The position numbers were made by a program, and so were the translations under genes. Under the pieces are notes generated by a model. The model worked only from the letters and a program-made list of their open reading frames with translations. It did not search any database and had not been told where the DNA came from. A DNA stretch of 64,000 nucleotides from Chitinophaga rhizophila. GTDB taxonomy: Bacteria; Bacteroidota; Bacteroidia; Chitinophagales; Chitinophagaceae. Positions 37,601 through 46,619 of the stretch are shown here, piece by piece. The DNA lies in contig NZ_JAICCF010000001.1 in assembly GCF_019492185.1 (NCBI RefSeq), positions 1,054,001-1,118,000 on the forward strand, in the 5' to 3' direction. The stretch's first letter is position 1. Each line of letters starts with the position of its first letter.

Positions 37601-38958
37601 TATGGGGACCGTTCGCAGCGTCCCTTTGCTTTGGCCTGTTGGCTTACACGATGTTCACCTTGACTGTGTTTCCCGTGTTGTTGATCCGCGTTTCAGCCCT
37701 TCGTCTTAAGAAACGAAAATTACTACTGTCGACTGTAACAATGTTGATCTTATGTTTGAGCGCGAATGGTCAAAAGATCTTAACGTTAGAAGATTGTCGT
37801 AGCCGAGCCTTGCTATACAGCTATAAACATGTCGCAGCCGTAAATTCTCTGCGGATGTCCCAAGCAAACACCAGTCTTCTACGCCATAATTATCGACCAG
37901 TTGTCGAGGCAAATCTTACCGGTTATGGAATTGATAACCATATTGGTAAAATCTTGCCATCTCAGGGGCTATTTACCAGTGTGCAACTGGTACAACCACT
38001 TCTTTTGCCAACGCAACAAAACATAATGAGGGAGGCAAGGCTAAAGCAAGAGCTTTCACAAACAGCCGTTAACCTGACAGCATCCACAGTTCTTCAGACT
38101 GCGGAGCAACTTTATTTTGAATTAATTGCATTGTCTGAAAAGAAACAGGCGATAAAGCAAACACAAAAATATATGCACGAACTCGTTACCCAGGCGCTTC
38201 ACTTCCGCGACTTGGGTATGATCAGCGCCAATGCCGTTAAAGAACTCGAGATTCAAGTAGCCAGGATACAACTCGACAGCTTGCATACTGCGGGTACGTG
38301 TTCCCATTTGCGCCAATCCCTGTCTAGGATGCTTGATGATAATGACTGGGAGATCGCAGATTCCTCCTTTGACAAATTACTAAGAGACCAGCCCATGCCA
38401 CAGGAAACCAACCCTGTGAAGTTTCCAGCAATAAAGCCTTTTGATTTACAGGTGGAAATTGAGAAAAATAACTACCGTTTACTCCGAAAATATCATAGTC
38501 CAACAGTTGCCTTTGTAGCGAACGGGTATGTAAGTCAAATAGCAGGGCAAAACGCACTATTTACCGATCAACGTTGGCTTGGATATTTGGCGGGTATACG
38601 GCTTAGTATTCCGGTTTCAGACTTTGGCCGAATCACTTACCGCAAATATTTGCAAAGCTTAAGACTACGTGGAGCGGCAATAGAAAGAAAAATCCAGGCT
38701 GACAACTTGCAGGAACAATATAATCAATTGCAAATTCAGATCAGGGAGGCCCAGGCGCAACTTCATCTCAATGAGCAATTGGCGAATCTATCATTTGAGC
38801 AGTTATGTTCAGCGAAGGATATGCAAAAGGCAGGTGTTTTTAACGAGCAAACTGTCCTTTTCGCGGTGCAAAACCTCATACAAGCAAAATCCAATATTGC
38901 AGATAGTAAAAGGGATCTCTGTATTCTTCAATCACAATTGCGTTACCTGACTGAATGA
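34678..38958 (+). CDS. RND efflux permease fused to a TolC-like outer-membrane protein
   Basis: A 1426-residue protein. Residues 1-1008 are a complete RND permease: first membrane helix about 13-33, ALLMTPYPGANAYQVEKEVT porter motif, FGALTDDAIVIADAY with the two proton-relay aspartates in TM4, and GTIAVLGIAIRNAIILLEE in TM10, where arginine stands at the usual lysine position. At about 1010-1031 a second signal-like segment (KKRKLLLSTVTMLILCLSAN) is followed by a TolC-like domain (LTLEDCRSRALLYSYKHVAA, long helices, FGRITYRKYLQSLRLRGAAI) to the end. RND parts are cytoplasmic at their C-terminus and TolC lies in the outer membrane, so cleavage at the internal signal is expected. Similar RND-TolC fusions occur in Bacteroidota. 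Confidence 0.88.
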   Translation: MSLLHYIVTRKKIVAIFSILLMLCGMVAFYQLPRAADPPLVIRQALLMTPYPGANAYQVEKEVTAPIEKLLSQFEEVKMKKTTSISQPGMSFITITLHDKIKEPDVFWNKLRLQLATFKNQLPLNARESMLNTDFSTVVSTLISISSETKTIDELQSVADKLENQLRKIPQAWQIKQYGRQQKELLIHLDPEKLRQYRLSLSHVAAIIQSQNILLHSGTFTTNQLNIPFSADGRFVGKSFVEEILIFNGNDHAVRLRDIADINFQYVEHQPTIESKGKSCIVLAVAMQHGYNTLNFGRQIDRSLSDIKAIVSEDISIEKVIDEPAFVADTVNQFSVELTIAMITVFAILAFLLPFRIAVLAALSAPFSILLSLAAMRCIGITINQVSLAAIMIVFGALTDDAIVIADAYTERLSKGNTPYQAVIHATRKFFISIAIATACIIVTFLPMHFILDGLAGQLLQPLAPTIAIALTSSLIVSITVMPLLLQLVMPVLPTYKRQTRRTALVESLHRNYQETLGKLNRHWVMALAGAYSLVALALYFLATGPLEMFPDADTKQFTIEVDLRPGTASEKVSKTTRDIDSILHKQNGIIRTLVFNGTVAPRFHATYAPPMPASHRAQILVMTTGKSATKKLIVSLQHQLDKVDINARIRIRPLSYNQTAAPIEVRVLGEDLASMTKQASEVERFMSSTSGIRSTSILGSDKVLQATVLVDKPTASLKGISNATLSQYLVANIEGIPVSDITFNDNHYPLILKTSINPNLYQSMMEMYIPAVSGSFIPLTDFASIKMSWLPFNIPHIAGNRTFTVSGDLTKERTALDITYELYKKLSLSNAAMSNYEVAGAWQDVNENLPGLLTSFAITALLIFLIVFPLFGSIRKTAAVACSFPFILVGVAIGLRITSAPLGFMAIMGTIAVLGIAIRNAIILLEEIGNLESFNYQLPEATLKATIHRARPIILTCLSAALALLPMAFSGMALWGPFAASLCFGLLAYTMFTLTVFPVLLIRVSALRLKKRKLLLSTVTMLILCLSANGQKILTLEDCRSRALLYSYKHVAAVNSLRMSQANTSLLRHNYRPVVEANLTGYGIDNHIGKILPSQGLFTSVQLVQPLLLPTQQNIMREARLKQELSQTAVNLTASTVLQTAEQLYFELIALSEKKQAIKQTQKYMHELVTQALHFRDLGMISANAVKELEIQVARIQLDSLHTAGTCSHLRQSLSRMLDDNDWEIADSSFDKLLRDQPMPQETNPVKFPAIKPFDLQVEIEKNNYRLLRKYHSPTVAFVANGYVSQIAGQNALFTDQRWLGYLAGIRLSIPVSDFGRITYRKYLQSLRLRGAAIERKIQADNLQEQYNQLQIQIREAQAQLHLNEQLANLSFEQLCSAKDMQKAGVFNEQTVLFAVQNLIQAKSNIADSKRDLCILQSQLRYLTE

Positions 38959-39121
38959 CTCATGCAATGATATACCGCGAGGAAAGACACCCAGTAATCC
39001 TCAATAAAAGGTCTTCTGACCAGTGCTTTTGGTTTGAAGAAAACTGGTAAAGGTCGCAGTCTGACTACCGAAAAAGGGCTTATAATCCTGATTGTCTTAC
39101 CACGAAAACTCAATTACGATA

Positions 39122-40072
39122 ATGGTAAAACTACTGAACCTGCTGAGTGGCTTACGCCATAAGCTGACAAGGTTATTCAAAGATCCACGGGCTACTGATG
39201 CGCACACGAAAAGCAGTGCTCTAACTGACCTGGCGAAATTTGATGATGCAATGATAGAATCAGTTTGCAGGAATTTTAAGCATATTGGACGCGGTGTGAA
39301 GATATCGACACACGATGAAGCACGGATCAATGATTTTTTCTCCGATGCTTACCTGCGCACCTTTAAAAAAGCTGTGAAAACAGTCTCTGAGGTACCAAAC
39401 CCGGAATACGGCATTGGACCTGAAGAGCAGGCACGAAAAAAAGGCGCAGCTTTGCTGGAATCTGTGATAGCATCAACAGAAATGACAATGCACGAAGCGA
39501 AAAGACGTTTTTTGTCCAATATTGCATCGGCCTATGAGCATGTTTTATTTAATCGAGCCTGGCTACAAGAACATGCCGGCGGCGATTCCAAACCGGAAAA
39601 GCAAATCATCACGCTTCCCACTCATTTTGCTACTCCCGACGCCATGCTTCAAACTTATGAATCACTGAATATCCAGGTACTTCAATTTTGGCAGGAAGGA
39701 ATGAATACAAAAATCATAGGCAATAATCCAATTTTTCAACATCTCAACGCCTGCATTCATCTTTTACTGATTGCCTATGCTAGTCTAAATAGCACTTACG
39801 CATTCCACGCAATGGAGTTCGCAGACGAAATTCAATTTGAGTATTCCTTTAAAACGGCGGCCGGAAAAGATCTATCTCTGTATATCAGCAGTGCCGAACA
39901 AATGGATGACGAGGATTTCGTGCGTGATGCCTTCGACATCATAGGAAGGTATGCTTCCTTATGTTCAGGCGGATTGAAAATCAAATTGGCGGACAGCCAT
40001 GCCGTCATCACCATAAACCTTGCAAAAGAGAAATTCTTTGCGGACGTTAAAATCAGCACCATAAAACTTTAG
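39122..40072 (+). CDS. Unknown soluble protein upstream of dinB
   Basis: A 316-residue protein from ATG 39122 (an in-frame TTG at 39092 would add ten residues). No signal peptide or membrane helix is seen. It is mostly helical with a central LLLIAYASLNSTYAFHAM stretch, and the C-terminal part is strand-rich (LKIKLADSHAVITINLAKEK). I do not recognise a family. It precedes dinB and dnaE on the same strand with a terminator between, so it is probably a separate unit. Nothing in the sequence ties it to DNA repair. Confidence 0.7.
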   Translation: MVKLLNLLSGLRHKLTRLFKDPRATDAHTKSSALTDLAKFDDAMIESVCRNFKHIGRGVKISTHDEARINDFFSDAYLRTFKKAVKTVSEVPNPEYGIGPEEQARKKGAALLESVIASTEMTMHEAKRRFLSNIASAYEHVLFNRAWLQEHAGGDSKPEKQIITLPTHFATPDAMLQTYESLNIQVLQFWQEGMNTKIIGNNPIFQHLNACIHLLLIAYASLNSTYAFHAMEFADEIQFEYSFKTAAGKDLSLYISSAEQMDDEDFVRDAFDIIGRYASLCSGGLKIKLADSHAVITINLAKEKFFADVKISTIKL

Positions 40073-40386
40073 AAGACTTCATACATCGGCGTTTTTTGAT
40101 TGCATTCATAAATACCCACGCATTTTGACGGAAATACTCCTTTAATGCGTGAAAAATTCTTGATTTTTTGATGACGTGAATAACAAATCGCGGGTTTCTA
40201 TTCGCGATTTTCTTATGAGTATACAGTTGATTTTCAGCATTTTCCTAATTGCGGATATCTAGTTTTAGTAAAATGCTAAAAATATTAGTAACGTTGTAGT
40301 GAGAAAACAACGATATCCGTACCCATGATATTTATGCGCATAAGGCATCACGGGTCTTTTTAGATCACGATGTAAAAGGGAAGGTT
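40073..40386. promoter_or_regulatory. dinB control region: terminator and several dyads
   Basis: 314 bases without a gene. AAATCGCG (40185-40192) and CGCGATTT (40203-40210) followed by TTCTT form a terminator for the upstream gene. Then come AGCATTTT/AAAATGCT (40236-40243 and 40270-40277), GCGGATATC/GATATCCGT (40251-40259 and 40312-40320) and the perfect palindrome TTATGCGCATAA (40332-40343), 43 bases before dinB. Some of these are likely repressor sites for damage control. Confidence 0.55.
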
Positions 40387-41526
40387 ATGGAAACGTGCAT
40401 TGTTCACTTTGACATGGACACATTTTTTGTGTCCGTGGAGCAAAGAGCTGATACAAGCCTGAAGGGCAAACCTGTATTGATTGGCGGTTATTCTGACCGC
40501 GCCGTCGTAGCGTCTTGTTCATATGAAGCGAGACAATACGGCATCCGCAGTGGTATGTCTATGAAGATGGCATTGGCGCTCTGTAAGGATGCCATAGTTC
40601 GAAGGGGGGACATGGACTTATATTCAAAAGTTTCGGACGAGATTACTGATATCCTGAGGGAATCAGCGCCGGTAACAGAAAAATCCTCGATAGACGAATT
40701 CTATCTGGACATATCTGGCATGGACCGTTTTTTAGGTGCTCAAAAATGGGCACAGGAACTAAGGAAACGTATTATTAAACACACACATTTACCGATGTCC
40801 AGCGGACTATCGGTGAATAAAACTGTGTCCAAGATCGCCACCGGCAAGGCCAAGCCCAATAATGAAATTATGGTTTCATCAGGCACGGAAAGAAATTTCC
40901 TGGCGCCGCTTCCTGTTCGTAAAATTCCTGGAGTTGGTGAGCAGACTTCCGAACAGTTGGGCCTTTTGGGTGTCAAAACGATCAAGCAAGTCCAGGACCT
41001 GAGCGTCAACCAAATGGAAGCCGTCCTGCAAAAGAATGGAAGGACCATCTGGGAGAAAGCGAATGGAATAGATGATTCTCCGGTTGTACCTTATAGTGAG
41101 CAAAAATCCATGAGCCGCGAAGAAACCTTTGAACAAGATACCATGGACCTGGTCTTACTACGGAAAACTATACTAAAGATGGTGGGAGAATTAGCCTTTG
41201 ACTTACGACAATTGAACCGGTTGGCGTCCACGGTTACCGTCAAGATCAGGTATTCAAACTGGGACACGGAATCCAAACAAGGCAAAATCGTTTACAGCTC
41301 AATTGATGATGTAATTGGGACAAAAGCACTGGAATTATTTCATAAGCTTTATGAACGGCGAATGATGATCAGGCTGATCGGCGTAAAATTAAACGGGTTC
41401 GTCAATGGCAATTACCAGATAGATCTTTTTGGAGATACACAGACCAATCTTAAGCTCTACCAGGCGCTGGATGGCATCAAAAAGCGCTATGGTGCGGATG
41501 CCATTACAAAGGCGATTATTCGCTAA
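40387..41526 (+). CDS. dinB: DNA polymerase IV (Y-family)
   Basis: A 379-residue Y-family translesion polymerase. Catalytic residues are in VHFDMDTFFVSVEQRA (first Asp), and in KSSIDEFYLDISG (Asp-Glu). The steric gate F and the ASCSYEARQYGIRSGM finger motif are seen. Helix-hairpin-helix thumb: LPVRKIPGVGEQTSEQLGLL. A clamp-binding motif QIDLF stands at 344-348. It copies damaged DNA with low fidelity. It is followed after 67 bases by dnaE2, the usual mutagenesis pair in this phylum. Dyads upstream suggest control by a repressor; no lexA or S24 gene is in this neighbourhood. Confidence 0.95.
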   Translation: METCIVHFDMDTFFVSVEQRADTSLKGKPVLIGGYSDRAVVASCSYEARQYGIRSGMSMKMALALCKDAIVRRGDMDLYSKVSDEITDILRESAPVTEKSSIDEFYLDISGMDRFLGAQKWAQELRKRIIKHTHLPMSSGLSVNKTVSKIATGKAKPNNEIMVSSGTERNFLAPLPVRKIPGVGEQTSEQLGLLGVKTIKQVQDLSVNQMEAVLQKNGRTIWEKANGIDDSPVVPYSEQKSMSREETFEQDTMDLVLLRKTILKMVGELAFDLRQLNRLASTVTVKIRYSNWDTESKQGKIVYSSIDDVIGTKALELFHKLYERRMMIRLIGVKLNGFVNGNYQIDLFGDTQTNLKLYQALDGIKKRYGADAITKAIIR

Positions 41527-41593
41527 AAACATACTGACACTAACTACCTATGCATGTACCTGAATGAACAATGATTGAAACGAGATTGATGAC

Positions 41594-44545
41594 ATGCTAA
41601 TTAACGTACACTCTGCCTTTTCATTGCAATACGGGACAATTCCCGTCGAGCATCTAATCAATACGCTGATCCAAAATGGTCACGATACGGCCGTCCTGAC
41701 TGACATAAACAATAGTACCGGCGTGCTTGAATTTATAAGAGAGGCAAAAGCCAAAAAATTCAACGGCCTTGGTGGCGTTGAATTCAGGAACGGCAACGAA
41801 CTAAAGTTTATCGGAATTGCCAAAAACACAAAAGGATTCCAGGAACTCAATGAATTTCTGACGCTGCACAGCGAACAAAACCGACCCTTTCAGTCAGTGG
41901 CACCTGAGTGGAATCATGTTTTTGTCATTTATCCATTTTCTAAAGACATTCCTGTAACGCTAAGAGATTTCGAATATATTGGCATAAAAGCATCTCAGCT
42001 CACGCAGCTTTACGGCAAAGACCGCAGCTTCCTGGAAAGGCTGGTTATGTGGCATCCGGTCACTATCGCCTCAAGAAATGATTACGAGTTCCACCAGCAG
42101 TTGCGGGCCATCTGTTTCAATACCCTACTGTCACACCTGGAACCGAACCAGATAGCTGCGCCGGATGAAACGCCGCTACCGCCGGAGGTATTAATCAGCC
42201 AGTTTCGCCACCATAGCCGCATCATTACCAATACGACCCAATTGCTGGAAAAATGTTCGTTTGACTTTGATTTCGATAGCTGTAAAAATAAAAAGACCTA
42301 CACCGGCTCTGTTTACGAGGACAGGTTACTCCTGGAGAAATTGGCTCACGAAGGTTGCCGACAACGCTACGGCAATAACCCGGAAGCGTTACGCCGGGTG
42401 AAACATGAACTGGAGATAATCGACAGGTTAGGATTCTCTGCTTACTTTCTCATTACATGGGATACCATCGTTTATGCGACCTGGCGGGGTATGTACCATG
42501 TTGGTCGTGGTAGTGGCGCCAATAGCATCGTCGCGTATTGCCTTCGCATTACCAATGTCTGTCCTATGCAGCTGGATCTTTACTTTGAACGCTTTTTAAA
42601 TCCTAAGAGAAAAGCACCACCTGACTTTGATATTGATTTTTCGTGGAAAGACCGCGATGAAGTAACCAATTACCTCTTTGGCAAATGGAGAAAAGAACAC
42701 ACGGCAATGATCGGTACAACGATCACCTTCCAGCATAAGTCCATTGTCAGAGAGCTAGGCAAGGTATACGGCCTTCCGGAGCAAGAAATTAAGATGATTT
42801 CTCACTATCCGGATCGCATCCCCAAAGACAACCGGATTGCACAAAAGATTTTAGCTGCCAGGAACCGCTATAAGGAATTTCCTAACTCCCGTAGTATCCA
42901 TGCAGGCGGCATTCTGATTTCAGAAGAACCGATCACTGCCTATTGTGCCTTGGACATGCCTCCCAAAGGATTAAGGACGACACAGTTTGACATGTACACA
43001 GCCGAAAATATAGGTTTTGAGAAATTGGATATCCTTTCTCAAAGAGGTATAGGGCATATAAACGAAGCGGTTCAGATCATTCAATCCAACCATGGTGTGA
43101 CCTTGGATGTACATGACATAGAGTCGCTAAAGCGTGATCCAAAGGTCAACGCGCAATTGAAAACCGCCGATACTATTGGTTGCTTTTATATTGAAAGTCC
43201 AGCAATGCGTGGCGTTTTAAGTAAGCTTGAATGTGATAACTACCTAACCCTTGTAGCGGCAAGTTCCATTATCCGACCCGGCGTTGGATCAAGCGGCATG
43301 ATGGATGAATATATCAAAAGGCATAGAACACCTGATAGCACCCAATATCTACATCCGGTAATGAAGGATCATCTTTCTGAAACTTATGGGGTCATGATCT
43401 ACCAGGAAGATGTGCTCAAAATCGGGCACCACTATGGTGGCCTTGATCTGGCGGAAGCGGATGTACTTAGAAGACTGATGTCCGGTAAGAACCGTGGCGC
43501 GCACCACTTGCCGGAAATAAAAGGCAAGTTTTTTGACTACGCAAGGCAGAAATGGGGTGATATGCATGTGACCCAGGAAATCTGGAGGCAAATTGAATCC
43601 TTTGCCGGGTATTCATTTTCCAAGGCTCATTCCGCAGCCTTTGCTGTTGAATCCTATCAGAGCCTTGTTTTAAAAACATATTATCCCAGGGAGTTCATGG
43701 TGGCTGTGATTAACAACAAAGGTGGCTTTTATAGCACCTGGGTATACATTACAGAAGCACAAAAGACGGGCGCCTGTGTTCATCTACCCTGTGTAAACAA
43801 CGGCCGCTATGAAACTTCGATTCGTGATAATGACATTTATCTGGGCCTCGACCTGATAGACAGTCTAAAGGAAGAAACTGTAGAGGTAATTTTAAGAAGC
43901 CGTCATCATCAGGGAGCTTTTACCGGCTTGGAAGATTTTCTAAACAGAACTCAAATTAGCATTGAACAGGCCACCTTGCTCGTCCGTGCCGGCGCGTTAA
44001 GATTTACCAACCTGGATAAGAAAGCATTGCTTTGGCATTTGAATATATTATTGGCTGGCAAACGAACGGGCAAGAAAAAGCCTTCGGACAACCAGCCACT
44101 GTTCAGAGCGGCTGTAGAACAATCTATTACCTTACCCAACTTTGAAATAATGCCCGAGGAGCATTTTTACGACGAAAAGGAGATTTTTGGCTTCTCATTT
44201 TCTGTTTCTCCGTTTGATATGCTGGTGGCTAAAACCAGGTGCCCGATCGTAGCCAAAACACTTTCTCAGTATATCGGGCAGACGATTCGCATTATGGGAA
44301 AGTTGGTTACTACGAAAGGTTCGGAAACAGTAAGAGAGGAATTAATGGCATTTGGCACATTCTACGACATGAATGAAGACTTTTTTGATACCGTTCATTT
44401 CCCGCAGGCTTTTAGACAAAACCCATTCCGCGGCGAGGGGGTATATTTGATCTTAGGTAAGGTCACCCTTTCTTTCGGATTCCCAAGTATTATCGTTGAT
44501 AGAATGGAACTGTTACCTATCCGGCCAGATCCAAGGTTTTCTTAG
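41594..44545 (+). CDS. dnaE2: Error-prone DNA polymerase III alpha subunit (DnaE2/ImuC type)
   Basis: A 983-residue C-family polymerase, shorter than replicative DnaE (about 1160). The PHP domain (1-80) is degenerate: NVHSAFSLQYG keeps one histidine, and TDH is replaced by TDI, so no metal-dependent proofreading is expected. The palm carries PDFDIDFSWKDRDEV with the catalytic aspartates; GRGSGANSIVAYCL and YQEDVLKIGHHYGG are also typical. A C-terminal OB-fold region is seen (QTIRIMGKLVTTKG). With DinB it performs translesion synthesis. It ends 5 bases before the convergent fecR gene. Confidence 0.9.
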   Translation: MLINVHSAFSLQYGTIPVEHLINTLIQNGHDTAVLTDINNSTGVLEFIREAKAKKFNGLGGVEFRNGNELKFIGIAKNTKGFQELNEFLTLHSEQNRPFQSVAPEWNHVFVIYPFSKDIPVTLRDFEYIGIKASQLTQLYGKDRSFLERLVMWHPVTIASRNDYEFHQQLRAICFNTLLSHLEPNQIAAPDETPLPPEVLISQFRHHSRIITNTTQLLEKCSFDFDFDSCKNKKTYTGSVYEDRLLLEKLAHEGCRQRYGNNPEALRRVKHELEIIDRLGFSAYFLITWDTIVYATWRGMYHVGRGSGANSIVAYCLRITNVCPMQLDLYFERFLNPKRKAPPDFDIDFSWKDRDEVTNYLFGKWRKEHTAMIGTTITFQHKSIVRELGKVYGLPEQEIKMISHYPDRIPKDNRIAQKILAARNRYKEFPNSRSIHAGGILISEEPITAYCALDMPPKGLRTTQFDMYTAENIGFEKLDILSQRGIGHINEAVQIIQSNHGVTLDVHDIESLKRDPKVNAQLKTADTIGCFYIESPAMRGVLSKLECDNYLTLVAASSIIRPGVGSSGMMDEYIKRHRTPDSTQYLHPVMKDHLSETYGVMIYQEDVLKIGHHYGGLDLAEADVLRRLMSGKNRGAHHLPEIKGKFFDYARQKWGDMHVTQEIWRQIESFAGYSFSKAHSAAFAVESYQSLVLKTYYPREFMVAVINNKGGFYSTWVYITEAQKTGACVHLPCVNNGRYETSIRDNDIYLGLDLIDSLKEETVEVILRSRHHQGAFTGLEDFLNRTQISIEQATLLVRAGALRFTNLDKKALLWHLNILLAGKRTGKKKPSDNQPLFRAAVEQSITLPNFEIMPEEHFYDEKEIFGFSFSVSPFDMLVAKTRCPIVAKTLSQYIGQTIRIMGKLVTTKGSETVREELMAFGTFYDMNEDFFDTVHFPQAFRQNPFRGEGVYLILGKVTLSFGFPSIIVDRMELLPIRPDPRFS

Positions 44546-44550
44546 ATTGA

Positions 44551-45660
44551 TTACTTAATGATGACAGAATCCTGCATTTTCTGGTATTCAATCTTAGCAG
44601 TCAGCTTTAATCGATTTAGAAAGTTGTCGATAGGTTCATTTCTGTCAATAATGCCGTAGAATCGCTGTTTTTTTACCCGGTCACTGACAATCATTTTGAT
44701 GCCATACCACCGGTAAACAGCTGCTGCAATGGTGCCAAGATCTGTATCGTAATGAAATATGCCTTGCGTCCAGCTGAATTCCGTTTCTTCATCGAAACGC
44801 TCAACTGAAATTTTTCCATCTTCAGACGGGACGAATGATTGAAATCCGGGAGATAAATAAACGCTATCTAAGCCAGTACGTACTTTTACCTTTCCACTGG
44901 CTAGGGATACCTTCTCAACGGTATCATAAGTGCTGACATTAAACCTGGTACCTAGAACTTCAATTTTACTCTTCGCTAAATGCACGATAAAGGGTGAGGC
45001 ACTATTGGAGGCAACATCTAAATAGGCTTCACCTTCCATCCATATTTCCCTGGAAGGACCTGAAAAAGAAATAGGAAACCTGACCTTCGAATCAGAATTT
45101 ATAATGAGCTTAGTTCCGTCAGATAACTGCAGGTGGTAAAACCTGCCCGGAGCAACGCTAATGGTAGCTTTAGCTGTCGATCCATTACCAGATGCATAGG
45201 CTAAGGTTTGATTGGAATTATGAAAAGCCATGCCGTTATGAGCAATCGTTGACTTTTCCTGATCAAGATCGATTGTTTGCCCATCACCTAAATCCAGGGT
45301 AACACCGTTGGCCTTCACGTCCTTTGTAGCCAGTACCTTTTCAGGTGCTTGCTTACTCAATACCAGGAAAATACCCAACACGATTATTAACGAAGCAGCA
45401 GCTGTCCAGGCAGCGATTTGTACCCGACGTGCTTTTTTATGCCGGTTAATGATACTGTTTGCAGTTATATGTGCCAATGCCTCTTCCCGCTCTTGTCGCG
45501 AGGCGACATTATTAAACCGATGAACCAATTCGTTAAACCTTGAATTAATAGAGGGATCACTAGCAATGAGCTCTTGCAGAACGGAATGCTCCTTTTCTGA
45601 AATATCACCGTCAATAAAGGATATTATGAGGGCGTCGATCTCGTCAGGCGTATGTTTCAT
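44551..45660 (-). CDS. FecR-family anti-sigma factor
   Basis: A 369-residue anti-sigma with a cytoplasmic part of about 80 residues, a membrane segment (about 83-105, IAAWTAAASLIIVLGIFLVL), a FecR domain (VAPGRFYHLQLSDGTKLIIN, GEAYLDVASNSASPFIVH, VLGTRFNVSTYD) and the C-terminal STN-contacting part (RFYGIIDRNEPIDNFLNRLK). It follows its sigma gene by 34 bases on the minus strand. It probably senses the STN-bearing SusC encoded divergently at 46620-50132. Confidence 0.93.
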   Translation of the reverse strand: MKHTPDEIDALIISFIDGDISEKEHSVLQELIASDPSINSRFNELVHRFNNVASRQEREEALAHITANSIINRHKKARRVQIAAWTAAASLIIVLGIFLVLSKQAPEKVLATKDVKANGVTLDLGDGQTIDLDQEKSTIAHNGMAFHNSNQTLAYASGNGSTAKATISVAPGRFYHLQLSDGTKLIINSDSKVRFPISFSGPSREIWMEGEAYLDVASNSASPFIVHLAKSKIEVLGTRFNVSTYDTVEKVSLASGKVKVRTGLDSVYLSPGFQSFVPSEDGKISVERFDEETEFSWTQGIFHYDTDLGTIAAAVYRWYGIKMIVSDRVKKQRFYGIIDRNEPIDNFLNRLKLTAKIEYQKMQDSVIIK

Positions 45661-45694
45661 ATACTAATCTATAGACGATGGAAAACTCAAAACG

Positions 45695-46249
45695 TTATCG
45701 GTTTCCTTCTTTTTCTTGGAAATACTTTCTGATCTGCCGAATCGCTTTAAAGACATAGCTTTTCGATGATAAACCAGATATACCTAGTTGCTGACCAGTT
45801 TGCTGGTGAGAAAGTTCTTCCAGATAATACAAACTGATTGCTTCCCTGCCAGTGTTAGAAGTAACCTGGGAAAGCGCAAGATTTACTTTTCTTTTGGTCT
45901 CTTCTGCGTCGAAGCGGCTCACCGGTGCATATGCCTCAGATTGATGGGCAATCTGGTCTGTATATTTTTTGTGATGCCCCCTTCTTTTGATTAGATCTAA
46001 CGACTTATTTTTTGCCGCTGTGATTAAATAGCTCTTAAGCGAAGCCGATATATCAAGGTCACGACGCTTATTCCATAACATTAGAAATACGTCCTGCACA
46101 ATATCCTGGGCATCATTTGAATCATGTAAGGTTGCCAGCGCCATCAGATACACCTTTTGCTTATGCCGCTGGAAAATAGCATCAAAAGCAGCAGTACTGT
46201 CACTTTTTAACAGCCCCAAAAGCTCTTTTTCAGAATCATTAAAATCCAT
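45695..46249 (-). CDS. ECF RNA polymerase sigma factor
   Basis: A 184-residue ECF sigma. Region 2: AFDAIFQRHKQKVYLMALAT, SNDAQDIVQDVFLMLWNKR and ITAAKNKSLDLIKRR. Region 4: EELSHQQTGQQLGISGLSSK then SYVFKAIRQIRKYF. It is the first gene of a sigma-fecR pair read away from susC, with 370 bases between the two starts. It should direct transcription of the susC-susD-tlpA unit when FecR lets go. Confidence 0.93.
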   Translation of the reverse strand: MDFNDSEKELLGLLKSDSTAAFDAIFQRHKQKVYLMALATLHDSNDAQDIVQDVFLMLWNKRRDLDISASLKSYLITAAKNKSLDLIKRRGHHKKYTDQIAHQSEAYAPVSRFDAEETKRKVNLALSQVTSNTGREAISLYYLEELSHQQTGQQLGISGLSSKSYVFKAIRQIRKYFQEKEGNR

Positions 46250-46619
46250 ACTTGTCTATAATTGCATGACAATCAACAGTGTTCAATCATTGTAGGTAAA
46301 AGATTTGGTTGGTGTATGATCATAAATTCAAGGCACATAAGCCTAAAAAATTGATTGGCCTATTTTCATGCTGTTTACACGAATTTACTAAGTGACTGGC
46401 AAATCTACAAATGTGAACGATACTCTCCCCTACTGCGCTAAACATTTCAACGGCAAGATTACACGTATATATGCGGAGTCATTATTGTATTTAAAAAAGC
46501 GCTCATTTATTCGAAGATTTTAATATTTCCGAAAAACTTGTCCAAATTAGCAACGTTTGGTAATTATGATCGTCCAGTTATTAAGGGGAATAATATTTAT
46601 ACAAACCAACCAAACACTT
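46250..46619. promoter_or_regulatory. Divergent control region of sigma and susC
   Basis: 370 bases without a gene if susC starts at 46620. It holds a palindrome TATGATCATA (46315-46324) and an AACCAACCAA tract (46604-46613) just before the susC ATG. The same tract precedes the other STN-carrying susC. The sigma-dependent promoter should lie here. Confidence 0.5.
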
